Shown one piece after another: positions 34,295 to 41,585 of a DNA stretch of 54,124 nt (within the stretch, counting starts at the first letter, position 1; every line of letters starts with the position of its first letter). Under the pieces are notes generated by a model. It saw only the letters and a program-made list of their open reading frames with translations. It was not told the DNA's origin and searched no databases. The position numbers and the translations under genes were made by a program. Origin of the DNA: Gemmata sp. (lineage in GTDB: Bacteria; Planctomycetota; Planctomycetia; Gemmatales; Gemmataceae); the NCBI GenBank assembly GCA_022843445.1, contig JALHNS010000006.1, positions 1-54,124 on the forward strand. Reading direction: 5' to 3'.

Positions 34295-35690
34295 ATCGGC
34301 GCTGTCGGTGCGCGAACTGGCGCGCTGGCCCGCGGCGCTCCGTTCGGCGTTGGAACGCGCCGGCGCGCTGGTCGAAGCGGGTACCGCGTCGTCGGTGAGG
34401 TGCCCGGCGTGCGACGCCCACCACGTCGAACTGGTGGATTGGGTGCGCGCACCGGGTCTTGCGCCGCGGGCGTTCGTGTCGTGCCCGGAAAACGGGCCGG
34501 TGCGCGTCGAACCGGACTTGCTGTGGCAGTGGGCGGTGCGCCCTTCACCGCTCTCGGCGCTGGTGGCGAGCGCGCTGGGCGCGCTGGGCGCGCGGGGCGG
34601 GACAAGCGAACTGGTGCCGGGCCGCGTATGGAAGTTGGGCACCGTGCGGGCCGGGGGCGCGCCGCGGGCCGCGTTTCTCGCGCTGGGCGCGACCCAAGCG
34701 GACGCGCCCGCGGTCTTCGCGCGCGTACCCGAATTGACGCTCCCGAACGCGCTGGTGCTAGTGCCCGCGGTTCCGCCGGCGAACGCGTGGGGCGAACGCG
34801 CGCCGGTGGTGGTGCCGCTGTCCGACGCGCTCGCGGTGGGCGCGACCGGGTTGGAACTCGTGCCCGGTGCGCTCGATGTGTTTGCGGCGGCGGTGCCCGT
34901 GCGCAAGGGGCCGGCGCGCACGTTCCCCGCGCCCGCCGGCACGACGTGGGACGACGTGGCGCTCACGGTCGAAGAACACCGGTTGCACGTCTCGGCGCGC
35001 GGCGAAACGCGCACGTTCGGGTTCTCCGAAGCCGGGTTCGAGAACCGGCGCAAGAAGAACGCGCCCGACGCGCTCTGGGTGCTGCTCCGCGCCTTCGCCC
35101 GGTGCCGCGGCACGCTCGCGCCGCGCGACCTTTCACCCCACGACCGGCTCACCACCAAACCCGACGCGCTCAAGGCCCAAGTGGGGAAGCTGCGGGCGGC
35201 GCTGTGCGCGCTGGTGGGCATCGAGGGCGACCCGTTCCACCGGACCCGGCGCGGCAAGCCGTACCGGGCGCGATTCGCCGTGAAGTTGGGCGGGCCGGTG
35301 ACGTGTTCGTTGCCGGCGGGCGCGACGTGGGACGACCTCACGCTCACCGCGACCGCCGCGGGCGTAAACGTGTCGGTGACAACCGACGCGCGCGGCACCG
35401 CGTTCGCCGACGACGGCACCCGCGAAGGTTGCACCGACACCACCGAGCGCGAGTTCGCGTACACGTTCGCGGAAATGGGTTGTACCGAAAGTACCGAACG
35501 CGCGCTGCGTGTGGTGCTCTCGGGCCGCGGTCGGGTATCGCGCCCCACCGACGACGCGGACATGTTGGCGCTGGGCGGTGCGCTCACGACGTTCTTCGGC
35601 ATCACCAGCGCGCCGCCGTTCGGGTACGACCGCGCCCGCGGGCAATGGGTGGCGACGTTCGAGGCGCTGCCCGCTCCGGCCGAACGGTAA
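34212..35690 (+). CDS. Unknown 492-residue protein with zinc-ribbon-like Cys and an internal repeat
   Basis: GTG start at 34212, inside the preceding gene. Residues 60-95 hold CPAC and a later SCPENG, resembling an incomplete zinc ribbon. The C-terminal two-thirds contain two related modules: AGTTWDDVALTVEEHRLHVS...FGFSEAGF and AGATWDDLTLTATAAGVNVS...YTFAEMG, each ending in a helical stretch with a GI-type end (ALVGIEGDPF and TFFGITSAPPF). This shows an internal duplication of roughly 130-150 residues. No catalytic motif or membrane segment. The stop codon lies inside the first CGGTAATCGATTACCG palindrome. Function unknown. Confidence 0.75.
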   Translation: MNRATATTPKATASAIPADLWTRAERPESALSVRELARWPAALRSALERAGALVEAGTASSVRCPACDAHHVELVDWVRAPGLAPRAFVSCPENGPVRVEPDLLWQWAVRPSPLSALVASALGALGARGGTSELVPGRVWKLGTVRAGGAPRAAFLALGATQADAPAVFARVPELTLPNALVLVPAVPPANAWGERAPVVVPLSDALAVGATGLELVPGALDVFAAAVPVRKGPARTFPAPAGTTWDDVALTVEEHRLHVSARGETRTFGFSEAGFENRRKKNAPDALWVLLRAFARCRGTLAPRDLSPHDRLTTKPDALKAQVGKLRAALCALVGIEGDPFHRTRRGKPYRARFAVKLGGPVTCSLPAGATWDDLTLTATAAGVNVSVTTDARGTAFADDGTREGCTDTTEREFAYTFAEMGCTESTERALRVVLSGRGRVSRPTDDADMLALGGALTTFFGITSAPPFGYDRARGQWVATFEALPAPAER

Positions 35691-35873
35691 TCGATTACCG
35701 ACCCGAAACGGAGATCGGTAATCGATTACCGATCTCCCCCGCGCGATTTCCTTTTTTTAGGTGCCGGTTTCTCGCCGCGCCGAACCGCGGGTTTTGAGGC
35801 GTTTTCACCATATCACGCCGTTCTCGCGGCTTCCCGGCGCTCGTTTTTTCGCGCCGTCGGTAATCGATTACCG
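35685..35873. promoter_or_regulatory. Three copies of the 16-bp palindrome CGGTAATCGATTACCG
   Basis: Perfect copies lie at 35685-35700, 35716-35731 and 35858-35873. The middle copy extends to a perfect 26-bp palindrome (35711-35736). The first two are 31 bp apart, about three helical turns. They sit upstream of the excisionase-primase-integrase genes, where a repressor operator is expected. The rest of the 232-bp gap (35691-35922) shows no clear promoter and no gene. Confidence 0.82.
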
Positions 35874-35922
35874 GCCCCCTTCGTCGGCCGCACCCGCGAC
35901 CGAACCCCGGAGGGAAACCGTC

Positions 35923-36243
35923 ATGCCGACCGCCGTTGCGACCAGCGCGCCCGCGCCCGAACCGACTTCCACAGACCACACCGACGAACCCACGTCCGAA
36001 GACCGCGACGAGCGCACGGGCCACGCGCGTTTGCTTCGGCGCGTGGCGGCGGCGCGGTTCTGCGGGTTGGGGGCTTCGACGTGGGACCGCCTGTCGGCCG
36101 CGGGGCTGACGCCCGCGCCGATCCGGTTGGGCGGTTCGGTGGGCTGGTCGCGGCGCGAGCTGGCGCTGTGGATCGACCACGGGTGCCCGCCGCGCGCGGA
36201 GTGGGAACCGATCTGGGCCGCGGTACTGCGCCGCGCCGCCTGA
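35923..36243 (+). CDS. AlpA-like excisionase / helix-turn-helix protein
   Basis: A 106-residue protein from ATG 35923, which has GGAGGG 8 bp upstream. After an acidic Pro/Thr-rich lead (1-35), residues 36-95 form a MerR/AlpA-type winged helix: RRVAAARFCGLGASTWDRLSAAG, PAPIRLGGSVGWSRRELALWI. Such proteins bind attachment sites and direct excision, or act as regulators. It begins the replication and integration operon, 33 bp before the primase gene, and follows the three palindromic operators. Confidence 0.78.
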   Translation: MPTAVATSAPAPEPTSTDHTDEPTSEDRDERTGHARLLRRVAAARFCGLGASTWDRLSAAGLTPAPIRLGGSVGWSRRELALWIDHGCPPRAEWEPIWAAVLRRAA

Positions 36244-36276
36244 CCGACCTTCCCACATGCCAAACCGGACCTTCAC

Positions 36277-38703
36277 ATGAACACACCGCTACCACTTTCC
36301 GACGCGCACCGCGCGGACCTGCGCGCGTCCGGGCTGTTGGACACGTTCATCGCCGCGGCCGGGCTGTACACCGAGTACGACCCCGCGAAGGTGGCGAAGT
36401 TGCTCAACTGGAAGCGGCCCGCGCCGGCGCTGGGGCCGTGCTTGTGCTTCCCCTACTTCTCGCCCGACGGCACACCGAGCGGCTACGCGGTGTTGAAGCC
36501 GACGACACCGCGCGAGCGTGACGGCAAGAAGGTGAAGTACGAAGCGCCGCGCGGTGTTCCGCTGCGCGCGTACATTCCGCCCAACACGCGCGCCGCGCTC
36601 GCGGACCCGAAGGTGCCGCTGATCTTCACCGAAGGGGCAAAAAAGAGCCTGAAGGCCGATCAAGAGGGGTTCGCGTGCATCGGGCTTTCGGGCGTGGAAG
36701 GTTGGTCGCGGAAGCGCGCTCGCGGCGAAGACCAGAAGCCGAAGGGGAAGCGCGAACTGCTGCCGGACTTGGCGGCGGTCGCGTGGGTCGGGCGCGAAGT
36801 CAGCATCGCCTACGACAGCGACCTCGCCACTAAGCCCGAAGTGGCCCGCGCCGAACGGCACCTCGCGGCGGCGCTCGCCGCGGCCGGCGCGAAGGTGAAA
36901 CTGGTGCGCCTGCCCGCCGGGGCCGACGGCGCGAAAGTCGGGCTGGACGACTACTTGCTCGCGCACACCGCGGACCAACTGCGGGCGCTGGTCGCGGCGG
37001 CGGTGCCGTTCGACCCACGCGCCGACGCGCCAGCGAAGACCGAGCGTCCGCCGAGCGCCGCGGAGGTGCTCGTGTGCATCGGGCGCACGTTCGACTTGGG
37101 GCACGACGGCGCGGGCACAGCCTACGCCACCGACGGCCGGCGCACGCTCGCGGTGCGCGGCAAACAGTTCCGCCAGCGGCTCACGCACGCCTACCTGCGC
37201 GCCACCGGCAAACCGCCCGCCGGCGACGCCCTCAAGACCGCAACCGACACCCTCGGCGCGCTCGCCGAGTGCGAAGGCCCGCGCCGCGCCGTTCACGTGC
37301 GCGTCGCGGCGCACAACGGGCGCGCCTACTTGCACCTCGCCGACGACGCCGACACCGTACTCGAAATCGACGGCGACGGGTGGCGCGCGTGCCCGGACCC
37401 GCCGGTGCGGTTCCGAACGCCCGCCGGCGCGCACCCGCTGCCCGTGCCCGTGCGCGGCGGAACGCTCGACGAGCTGCGCGCGTTCGTGAACGTGCCCGAC
37501 GACGGCGACTTCGCGCTCTTGGTCGCGTGGTTGTGCGGGTGCCTGCGCGCCGACGGGCCGTTCCCGCTGCTCGTACTTGTGGGCGAACAGGGCACCGCGA
37601 AGTCCACCACCGCGCGCGTCGCCAAGCGGCTCATCGACCCCGGCAAGGCGCTGGTGCGCTCAACCCCGAAGGAAGGGCGCGACCTGATGATCGCGGCGAC
37701 CAACTCGTGGGCGCTGGCCTACGACAACGTGTCCACGCTCCCGGTGTGGTTGAGTGACGCGCTGTGCCAAATCGCCACCGGCGGCGGGTTTGCCACGCGC
37801 GAACTGTACTCGGACTCCGACGAGTGCATTCTGGACGCCAAGCGGCCCGTGATCCTCAACGGCATCAGCGATTTCGTCACCCGCGGAGACTTGCTCGAGC
37901 GCGCCGTTCTGCTGCGGCACCCGCCCCTGCCCGAACGTGCGCGGAAACCCGAATCCGAATTGTGGGCCGCGTTCGAGACGGCGCGCCCGCGCATCTTGGG
38001 TGCGCTGCTGGACCGCGTGTCGGCCGGGTTCCGTGCGCTGCCGAACGTGAAACTGGAGCGGAACGTGCGGATGATGGATTTCGCTTTGTTCGCGGTGGCG
38101 TGCGAGCGCGGGGCCGGCGACGCGCCGCGGTTCGAGCGCGCGTACGCCGAGAACCAAGCCGGCGCGCACGCCCAAGCGCTGGACGACTCGCCGGTGGCGT
38201 GCGCGCTCGTGGCGCTGATGGCCGACCGCACCGAGTGGACCGGTTCCGCCACCGAGTTGTTGAAGGCGCTGGCGGCGCTCGCGTCGAACCCGCCCCCGCG
38301 CGACTGGCCCAAGCGCCCCAACGCGCTGAGCGGCGCGTTGAAGCGACTCGCGCCGAACCTGCGCGCGGCTCACGGGCTGAACGCCGTGGAGGGGCGCAGC
38401 AGGGATCGCGCCCGCACCCGGTTCTTGCACATCACGCGACTACCCGAAAGCGGGCGGGAACCATCGTCCGAGATCGTCCGACCGTCTGCGCCGGACGACC
38501 CCGCGGACGATCATCGTCCGGCGGGCGCGGAGATCGTCCGACCCATCGTCCGCACCGGAGAGCGCGCGAAACCCTACGAATCCCAGTGTGCGGACGCGCC
38601 GTCGGACGGTCGGACGATCCCGGACGATGTTTCGCCCCCACTTCCGGGGTACCGGTTCCGCAACGACGACCGGCGGTTCGACTCGGAGGGCAACCGATGG
38701 TGA
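36277..38703 (+). CDS. Primase-helicase-like replication protein (DUF3854 plus P-loop ATPase)
   Basis: An 808-residue protein. Residues about 1-225 match the DUF3854/TOPRIM-like domain of mobile-element replicases, with FTEGAKKSLKA near 117 and SIAYDSD near 176 for the metal-binding acids. The second half is a P-loop ATPase: LLVLVGEQGTAKSTTARV (Walker A near 435-443), ALAYDNVSTLP as the likely Walker B, and RPVILNGISDFVTRGDLLERAV, as in primase-coupled helicases. The C-terminal 80 residues are encoded by a GATCGTCC-type array and show EIVRP repeats and Asp pairs, so this tail may be shaped by the DNA signal. It probably initiates replication of the excised element. Confidence 0.85.
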   Translation: MNTPLPLSDAHRADLRASGLLDTFIAAAGLYTEYDPAKVAKLLNWKRPAPALGPCLCFPYFSPDGTPSGYAVLKPTTPRERDGKKVKYEAPRGVPLRAYIPPNTRAALADPKVPLIFTEGAKKSLKADQEGFACIGLSGVEGWSRKRARGEDQKPKGKRELLPDLAAVAWVGREVSIAYDSDLATKPEVARAERHLAAALAAAGAKVKLVRLPAGADGAKVGLDDYLLAHTADQLRALVAAAVPFDPRADAPAKTERPPSAAEVLVCIGRTFDLGHDGAGTAYATDGRRTLAVRGKQFRQRLTHAYLRATGKPPAGDALKTATDTLGALAECEGPRRAVHVRVAAHNGRAYLHLADDADTVLEIDGDGWRACPDPPVRFRTPAGAHPLPVPVRGGTLDELRAFVNVPDDGDFALLVAWLCGCLRADGPFPLLVLVGEQGTAKSTTARVAKRLIDPGKALVRSTPKEGRDLMIAATNSWALAYDNVSTLPVWLSDALCQIATGGGFATRELYSDSDECILDAKRPVILNGISDFVTRGDLLERAVLLRHPPLPERARKPESELWAAFETARPRILGALLDRVSAGFRALPNVKLERNVRMMDFALFAVACERGAGDAPRFERAYAENQAGAHAQALDDSPVACALVALMADRTEWTGSATELLKALAALASNPPPRDWPKRPNALSGALKRLAPNLRAAHGLNAVEGRSRDRARTRFLHITRLPESGREPSSEIVRPSAPDDPADDHRPAGAEIVRPIVRTGERAKPYESQCADAPSDGRTIPDDVSPPLPGYRFRNDDRRFDSEGNRW
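38456..38635. repeat. GATCGTCC composite array inside the primase gene
   Basis: About eight ATCGTCC/GGACGAT heptamers, including a GGACGATCATCGTCC dyad at 38511-38525, and a block GCGCGAAACCCTACGAATCC near 38570 that matches blocks in the two left-end units. It lies at the 3' end of the replication gene, a common place for an origin. Confidence 0.75.
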
Positions 38704-39125
38704 CGACCGCACAACCCGCACGCACGGCACCGGCGCGCACGGCCCGCGAACTACTCGAACTGGTGCGGCACCTCGCCCCGTCGGTCGAAGGGGGCGAACT
38801 GGTATTCGGCGCGAACGTGCCCGCGGACCTGCTCCCGGACTTGAAGGTGCTGCACACCGGGGTTCGCGCGCTCCTCACGGGGCGCGCGTGGTGGGGAAGT
38901 TCGACCGACGCGCCGGCGCGCGTGCGGGTGCTGAACCCGAACGAACCGTTTCCCAACGGCATCGGGCTGTTGTGCGTCGAAGGTGACGCGCGCTGGGATC
39001 GCATCCCGCCCGCGGCCCGCTGCGACTGTCCCCACCTGTTCGCTGAAGTTGCGCCCCGCCCGGCTCGCGGGTCCTTCCCGCGACCGCACGAAACGCGCCC
39101 CTCACGGGAACAGGCACGCATATAG
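38697..39125 (+). CDS. Unknown 142-residue element protein
   Basis: ATG 38697 overlaps the primase stop by 7 bp. The Thr/Ala/Pro-rich start (MVTTAQPARTAPARTA) leads to a globular part, RELLELVRHLAPSVEGG, GANVPADLLPDLKVLHTGVRALL, then a basic end. A CDCPH motif near residue 118 could bind metal. No family recognised. It is coupled to the primase and 125 bp before the integrase, so a role in replication or excision is possible. Confidence 0.65.
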   Translation: MVTTAQPARTAPARTARELLELVRHLAPSVEGGELVFGANVPADLLPDLKVLHTGVRALLTGRAWWGSSTDAPARVRVLNPNEPFPNGIGLLCVEGDARWDRIPPAARCDCPHLFAEVAPRPARGSFPRPHETRPSREQARI

Positions 39126-39250
39126 ACAGAGTTTATTTTTTGGACCTGCGAAGCGTTGAACCGACCTCGCGCGCCGCTTCGGTGGTGCGTATACTTCAGT
39201 ACCCGTAAGCCGTCGTTGGTGCTCATGCACCCTCACGAAAGGGAACTTCA

Positions 39251-40813
39251 ATGGCAACGCTGTTCCGGCCGACGCGCCCGTACCCGCTGCCCGCGAACAC
39301 CGAGATCGTGGACAAGGACGGCAAGCCGCACGCCCGCATCCGCGACCGCGGCAAGTGGGTGCTGTTCCCGCTGAGCGTGGACCGCACGCAGTACCTGAAG
39401 CCGGCGGCGAAATGGGCCGCGGACGTGCGCCTCGCCGACGGTACGCGCCGCCGGATGCGGTTCTCTCCGAACCGCGACGCCTCCGCCGTCATGCTCGCCG
39501 ACCTCATCAAGAAGATCGAAGCCGAGCGCTCCGGCGTCCGCGACCAGTACGCCGACCACCGCGTGCGCCCGCTCAACGAACTGCTTGCGGAGTACAAGCA
39601 GCACCACAACGACCGCGGGAACACGCCCAAGCAAGCGGAGCAAACTCGGCGGCGCTGCGAACTGGTGTTTGAGGGCAACGGGTTCGTGCTGTTGTCCGAC
39701 CTCGACACCACAGCGGTTGAGCGCTGGCTTGCCGACCGCCGCGGGCTGACGCGGGGCGAAGGCGGTATCTCGGCGCAAACGAGCAACCACTACACAACCG
39801 CGCTGAAAGCGTTCGGGAACTGGCTCGTGAAAGCGCGCTGCGTGAACGAGAACCCGCTCCGCCATCTCGGACGGGTAAACACGCGAGTGGACATTCGGCA
39901 CGTCCGCCGCCCACTCACGGCAGACGAATTCGCGCGACTGCTCGCGGCCGCTCGCGCCAGCGGTTCCTTTCGTGGCATCTCAGGACCGGATCGCGGGATG
40001 CTCTACTTGGTCGCGGGCATGACCGGGCTTCGCGCGTCCGAACTGGCAAGCCTCACGCCCGATTCGTTCTCTCTCGATGCGCCGACCCCGGTTGTTGCGG
40101 TCGCGGCAGCGTACTCGAAGCACCGCCGGCGCGACGAAGTGCCGCTCCACACGGACCTCGTTCACGAACTGCGCGCGTGGCTCGATGAACGGCCCGAAGG
40201 TGAACCCGTCTGGGGCGGGAAGTGGGCCAAACACAATGAGGGCGGAGACATGATCCGGCGCGACCTTGATGCCGCGCGGCGCGCGTGGCTCGCGGAAACT
40301 GCGACTGATGACGAGCGCGAGCGGCGCAGTGCTTCGGACTTCCTTCTGTACCGCGACAGCGAAGACCGCGTTGCCGACTTCCACGCACTACGGCACACGT
40401 TCGTTACCAACCTCGTGAACGCAGGCGTTGCTCCGAAGGACGCGAAAGAACTGGCGCGGCACTCCACCATCACGTTGACGATGGACCGCTACGCGCACGT
40501 TGGCGTCCGAGACACAGCGGCGGCGCTATCGAAGCTGCGCCTTCCGGCGCAGACGAACGCACGCGAGAGCAGTTCGGGAGCAGCAACGGGAGCAGCAGAC
40601 AGCGGTAACGAGCAAGGACGGGCGGAGACGAACGGGGAAACGCCGAGCGCGGGGTCAAACAGCAATCCCCCGGAATCCCTTGGAAAAGAGGGGTTCCGGG
40701 GGCAAGTGAAGACCGGTGAGCAAGTACACCCGAGAGGATTTGAACCTCTAACCCTCGGTTCCGAAGACCGATGCTCTATCCAGTTGAGCTACGGGTGCGT
40801 GCCGGAATTCTAG
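39251..40813 (+). CDS. Tyrosine recombinase (site-specific integrase)
   Basis: ATG 39251 with GAAAGGGAA upstream. The N-terminal half has the arm/core-binding region (LNELLAEYKQHHNDRG, SNHYTTALKAFGNWLVKARC). The catalytic domain shows the first Arg in MTGLRASELASL (near 261), HALRHTFVTN (His 378, Arg 381) and the nucleophile in MDRYAHV (Tyr near 414). After residue 435 the sequence becomes a low-complexity linker (SSGAATGAAD), and the last 30 residues (HPRGFEPLTLGSEDRC...) are an antisense translation of the tRNA. The frame thus reads through the attachment core and stops 15 bp past the tRNA 5' end. In the circle it would join the tail at 19933-20123. Confidence 0.93.
   Translation: MATLFRPTRPYPLPANTEIVDKDGKPHARIRDRGKWVLFPLSVDRTQYLKPAAKWAADVRLADGTRRRMRFSPNRDASAVMLADLIKKIEAERSGVRDQYADHRVRPLNELLAEYKQHHNDRGNTPKQAEQTRRRCELVFEGNGFVLLSDLDTTAVERWLADRRGLTRGEGGISAQTSNHYTTALKAFGNWLVKARCVNENPLRHLGRVNTRVDIRHVRRPLTADEFARLLAAARASGSFRGISGPDRGMLYLVAGMTGLRASELASLTPDSFSLDAPTPVVAVAAAYSKHRRRDEVPLHTDLVHELRAWLDERPEGEPVWGGKWAKHNEGGDMIRRDLDAARRAWLAETATDDERERRSASDFLLYRDSEDRVADFHALRHTFVTNLVNAGVAPKDAKELARHSTITLTMDRYAHVGVRDTAAALSKLRLPAQTNARESSSGAATGAADSGNEQGRAETNGETPSAGSNSNPPESLGKEGFRGQVKTGEQVHPRGFEPLTLGSEDRCSIQLSYGCVPEF
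40723..40781 (-). repeat. Right attachment site within tRNA-Arg
   Basis: 59 bp identical to 19874-19932, starting 2 bp beyond the tRNA 3' end and covering the T arm, anticodon arm and part of the D arm. Crossover must occur within this segment. Confidence 0.92.
40725..40798 (-). tRNA. tRNA-Arg, anticodon TCG
   Basis: A complete 74-nt cloverleaf on the minus strand: acceptor GCACCCG pairs with CGGGTGT, the D stem is GCTC/GAGC, the anticodon stem TCGGT/ACCGA encloses the loop CTTCGGA (anticodon TCG), and the T arm AGAGG/CCTCT encloses TTCAAAT. The discriminator is A and CCA is not encoded. It is the integration target; its 3' end is restored by the element. Confidence 0.95.
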
Positions 40814-40845
40814 GCCGCGGGCCGTGTTCGCACAAGTCCGCGCCG

Positions 40846-41400
40846 TCAGCCGAACAGGTCGGCAACCTTGCACGAGAAACCGGGGAGCACGTCGGCCCCG
40901 TCGAGTGTGTCGCTTTCGTCCAGTTCCGTGCCGCGCATGCTGCCGCGGTACACGGTCACGGTGCGCGTTTCGGGATCGACCAGCCAGATGAGCGACACGC
41001 TGTAGAACAGATACTCTTTGATCTTCGCGCGCAGGTCTTTGCGGCGGTCGTCGGGCGATTGCACTTCGACCGCAAGGTCCGGCGGAATGAGGAAGTACCC
41101 TTCGGGCTGCTGCGGCTGCCGCTCGATGCTCCAGAACGCCACGTCCGGCCCGCGCACCGTGTCCGGTTCCTTCTCCAGAATCACCCCAGTGTCGTTCGAC
41201 GTTACCCAACCGAGCTTGTTCGGTTCGACGAAGTTGCCAAGAAAGCGGTTGATCCGCGAACACACGATCCCGTGCTTGCCTTTGGGCGGCGGCATTTCGA
41301 CGATTTCCCCGCGCACGAGTTCGAGCCGCGACCCGTCGGCCGGGTCGGGCATGCGCGCGAACTCTTCGGCGGTGACGAGCGGCTGTTGGACCGTGGACAT
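40846..41400 (-). CDS. Uma2-family (DUF820) putative endonuclease
   Basis: A 184-residue protein from ATG 41400 (MSTVQQPLVTAEEFARMPD). It has the Uma2 pattern RLELVRGEIVEM, then RGPDVAFW, DLAVEVQSPDDRRKDLRAKIKEY and WLVDPETRTVTVYR, which forms a PD-(D/E)xK nuclease-like fold with the acids in RGPD and AVEV. Members are very numerous in planctomycetes and cyanobacteria and their role is unproven. It faces the integrase/tRNA and is just outside the element. A second, distinct Uma2 gene is at 50098. Confidence 0.88.
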   Translation of the reverse strand: MSTVQQPLVTAEEFARMPDPADGSRLELVRGEIVEMPPPKGKHGIVCSRINRFLGNFVEPNKLGWVTSNDTGVILEKEPDTVRGPDVAFWSIERQPQQPEGYFLIPPDLAVEVQSPDDRRKDLRAKIKEYLFYSVSLIWLVDPETRTVTVYRGSMRGTELDESDTLDGADVLPGFSCKVADLFG

Positions 41401-41470
41401 GCTTTGCTCCTGCGGTGCCGGCAGCATACCGCCGCGGCGCGCGTTCGCACAAGGTCGGCGCGCTCCGGAC

Positions 41471-41573
41471 CCGGGACCGCGGCCGTCTCGGCCGCCCGAG
41501 CGTGGCACAACCGGTGACCCGCGACGGTTGCCGAAGCGCAAAGGTCGAGCGGCCGAGACGGCCGCGGTCCCGG
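41471..41573. repeat. Palindromic repeat, GGGACCGCGGCCGTCTCGG family
   Basis: Arms 41471-41495 and 41549-41573 are perfect reverse complements over 25 bp. The same arms are found at 12471-12532. It lies between two minus-strand genes. Confidence 0.85.
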
Positions 41574-41585
41574 GAATCGGCTTCG

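Larger units (their letters stand above)
19874..40781. mobile_element. 20.9-kb integrative element in tRNA-Arg(TCG), with Rhs cargo
   Basis: The element is bounded by 59-bp perfect direct repeats (19874-19932 and 40723-40781) that equal the 3' part of tRNA-Arg. It contains, on the plus strand throughout, three unknown operon genes, an Rhs protein with spare cassette, two unknown overlapping genes, an AlpA-like excisionase, a primase/helicase, a small gene and a tyrosine integrase next to the intact tRNA. No relaxase, type IV secretion, capsid or terminase gene is recognised, so it may be a satellite or mobilisable element. The Rhs tips and their neighbours are clearly AT-richer than the rest, which points to recent acquisition. 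Confidence 0.88.

Noticed and set aside
40720-40813. Integrase C-terminal residues HPRGFEPLT... as a functional domain
   Set aside because: This is the antisense translation of the tRNA gene, a well-known false peptide, and is not conserved integrase sequence.
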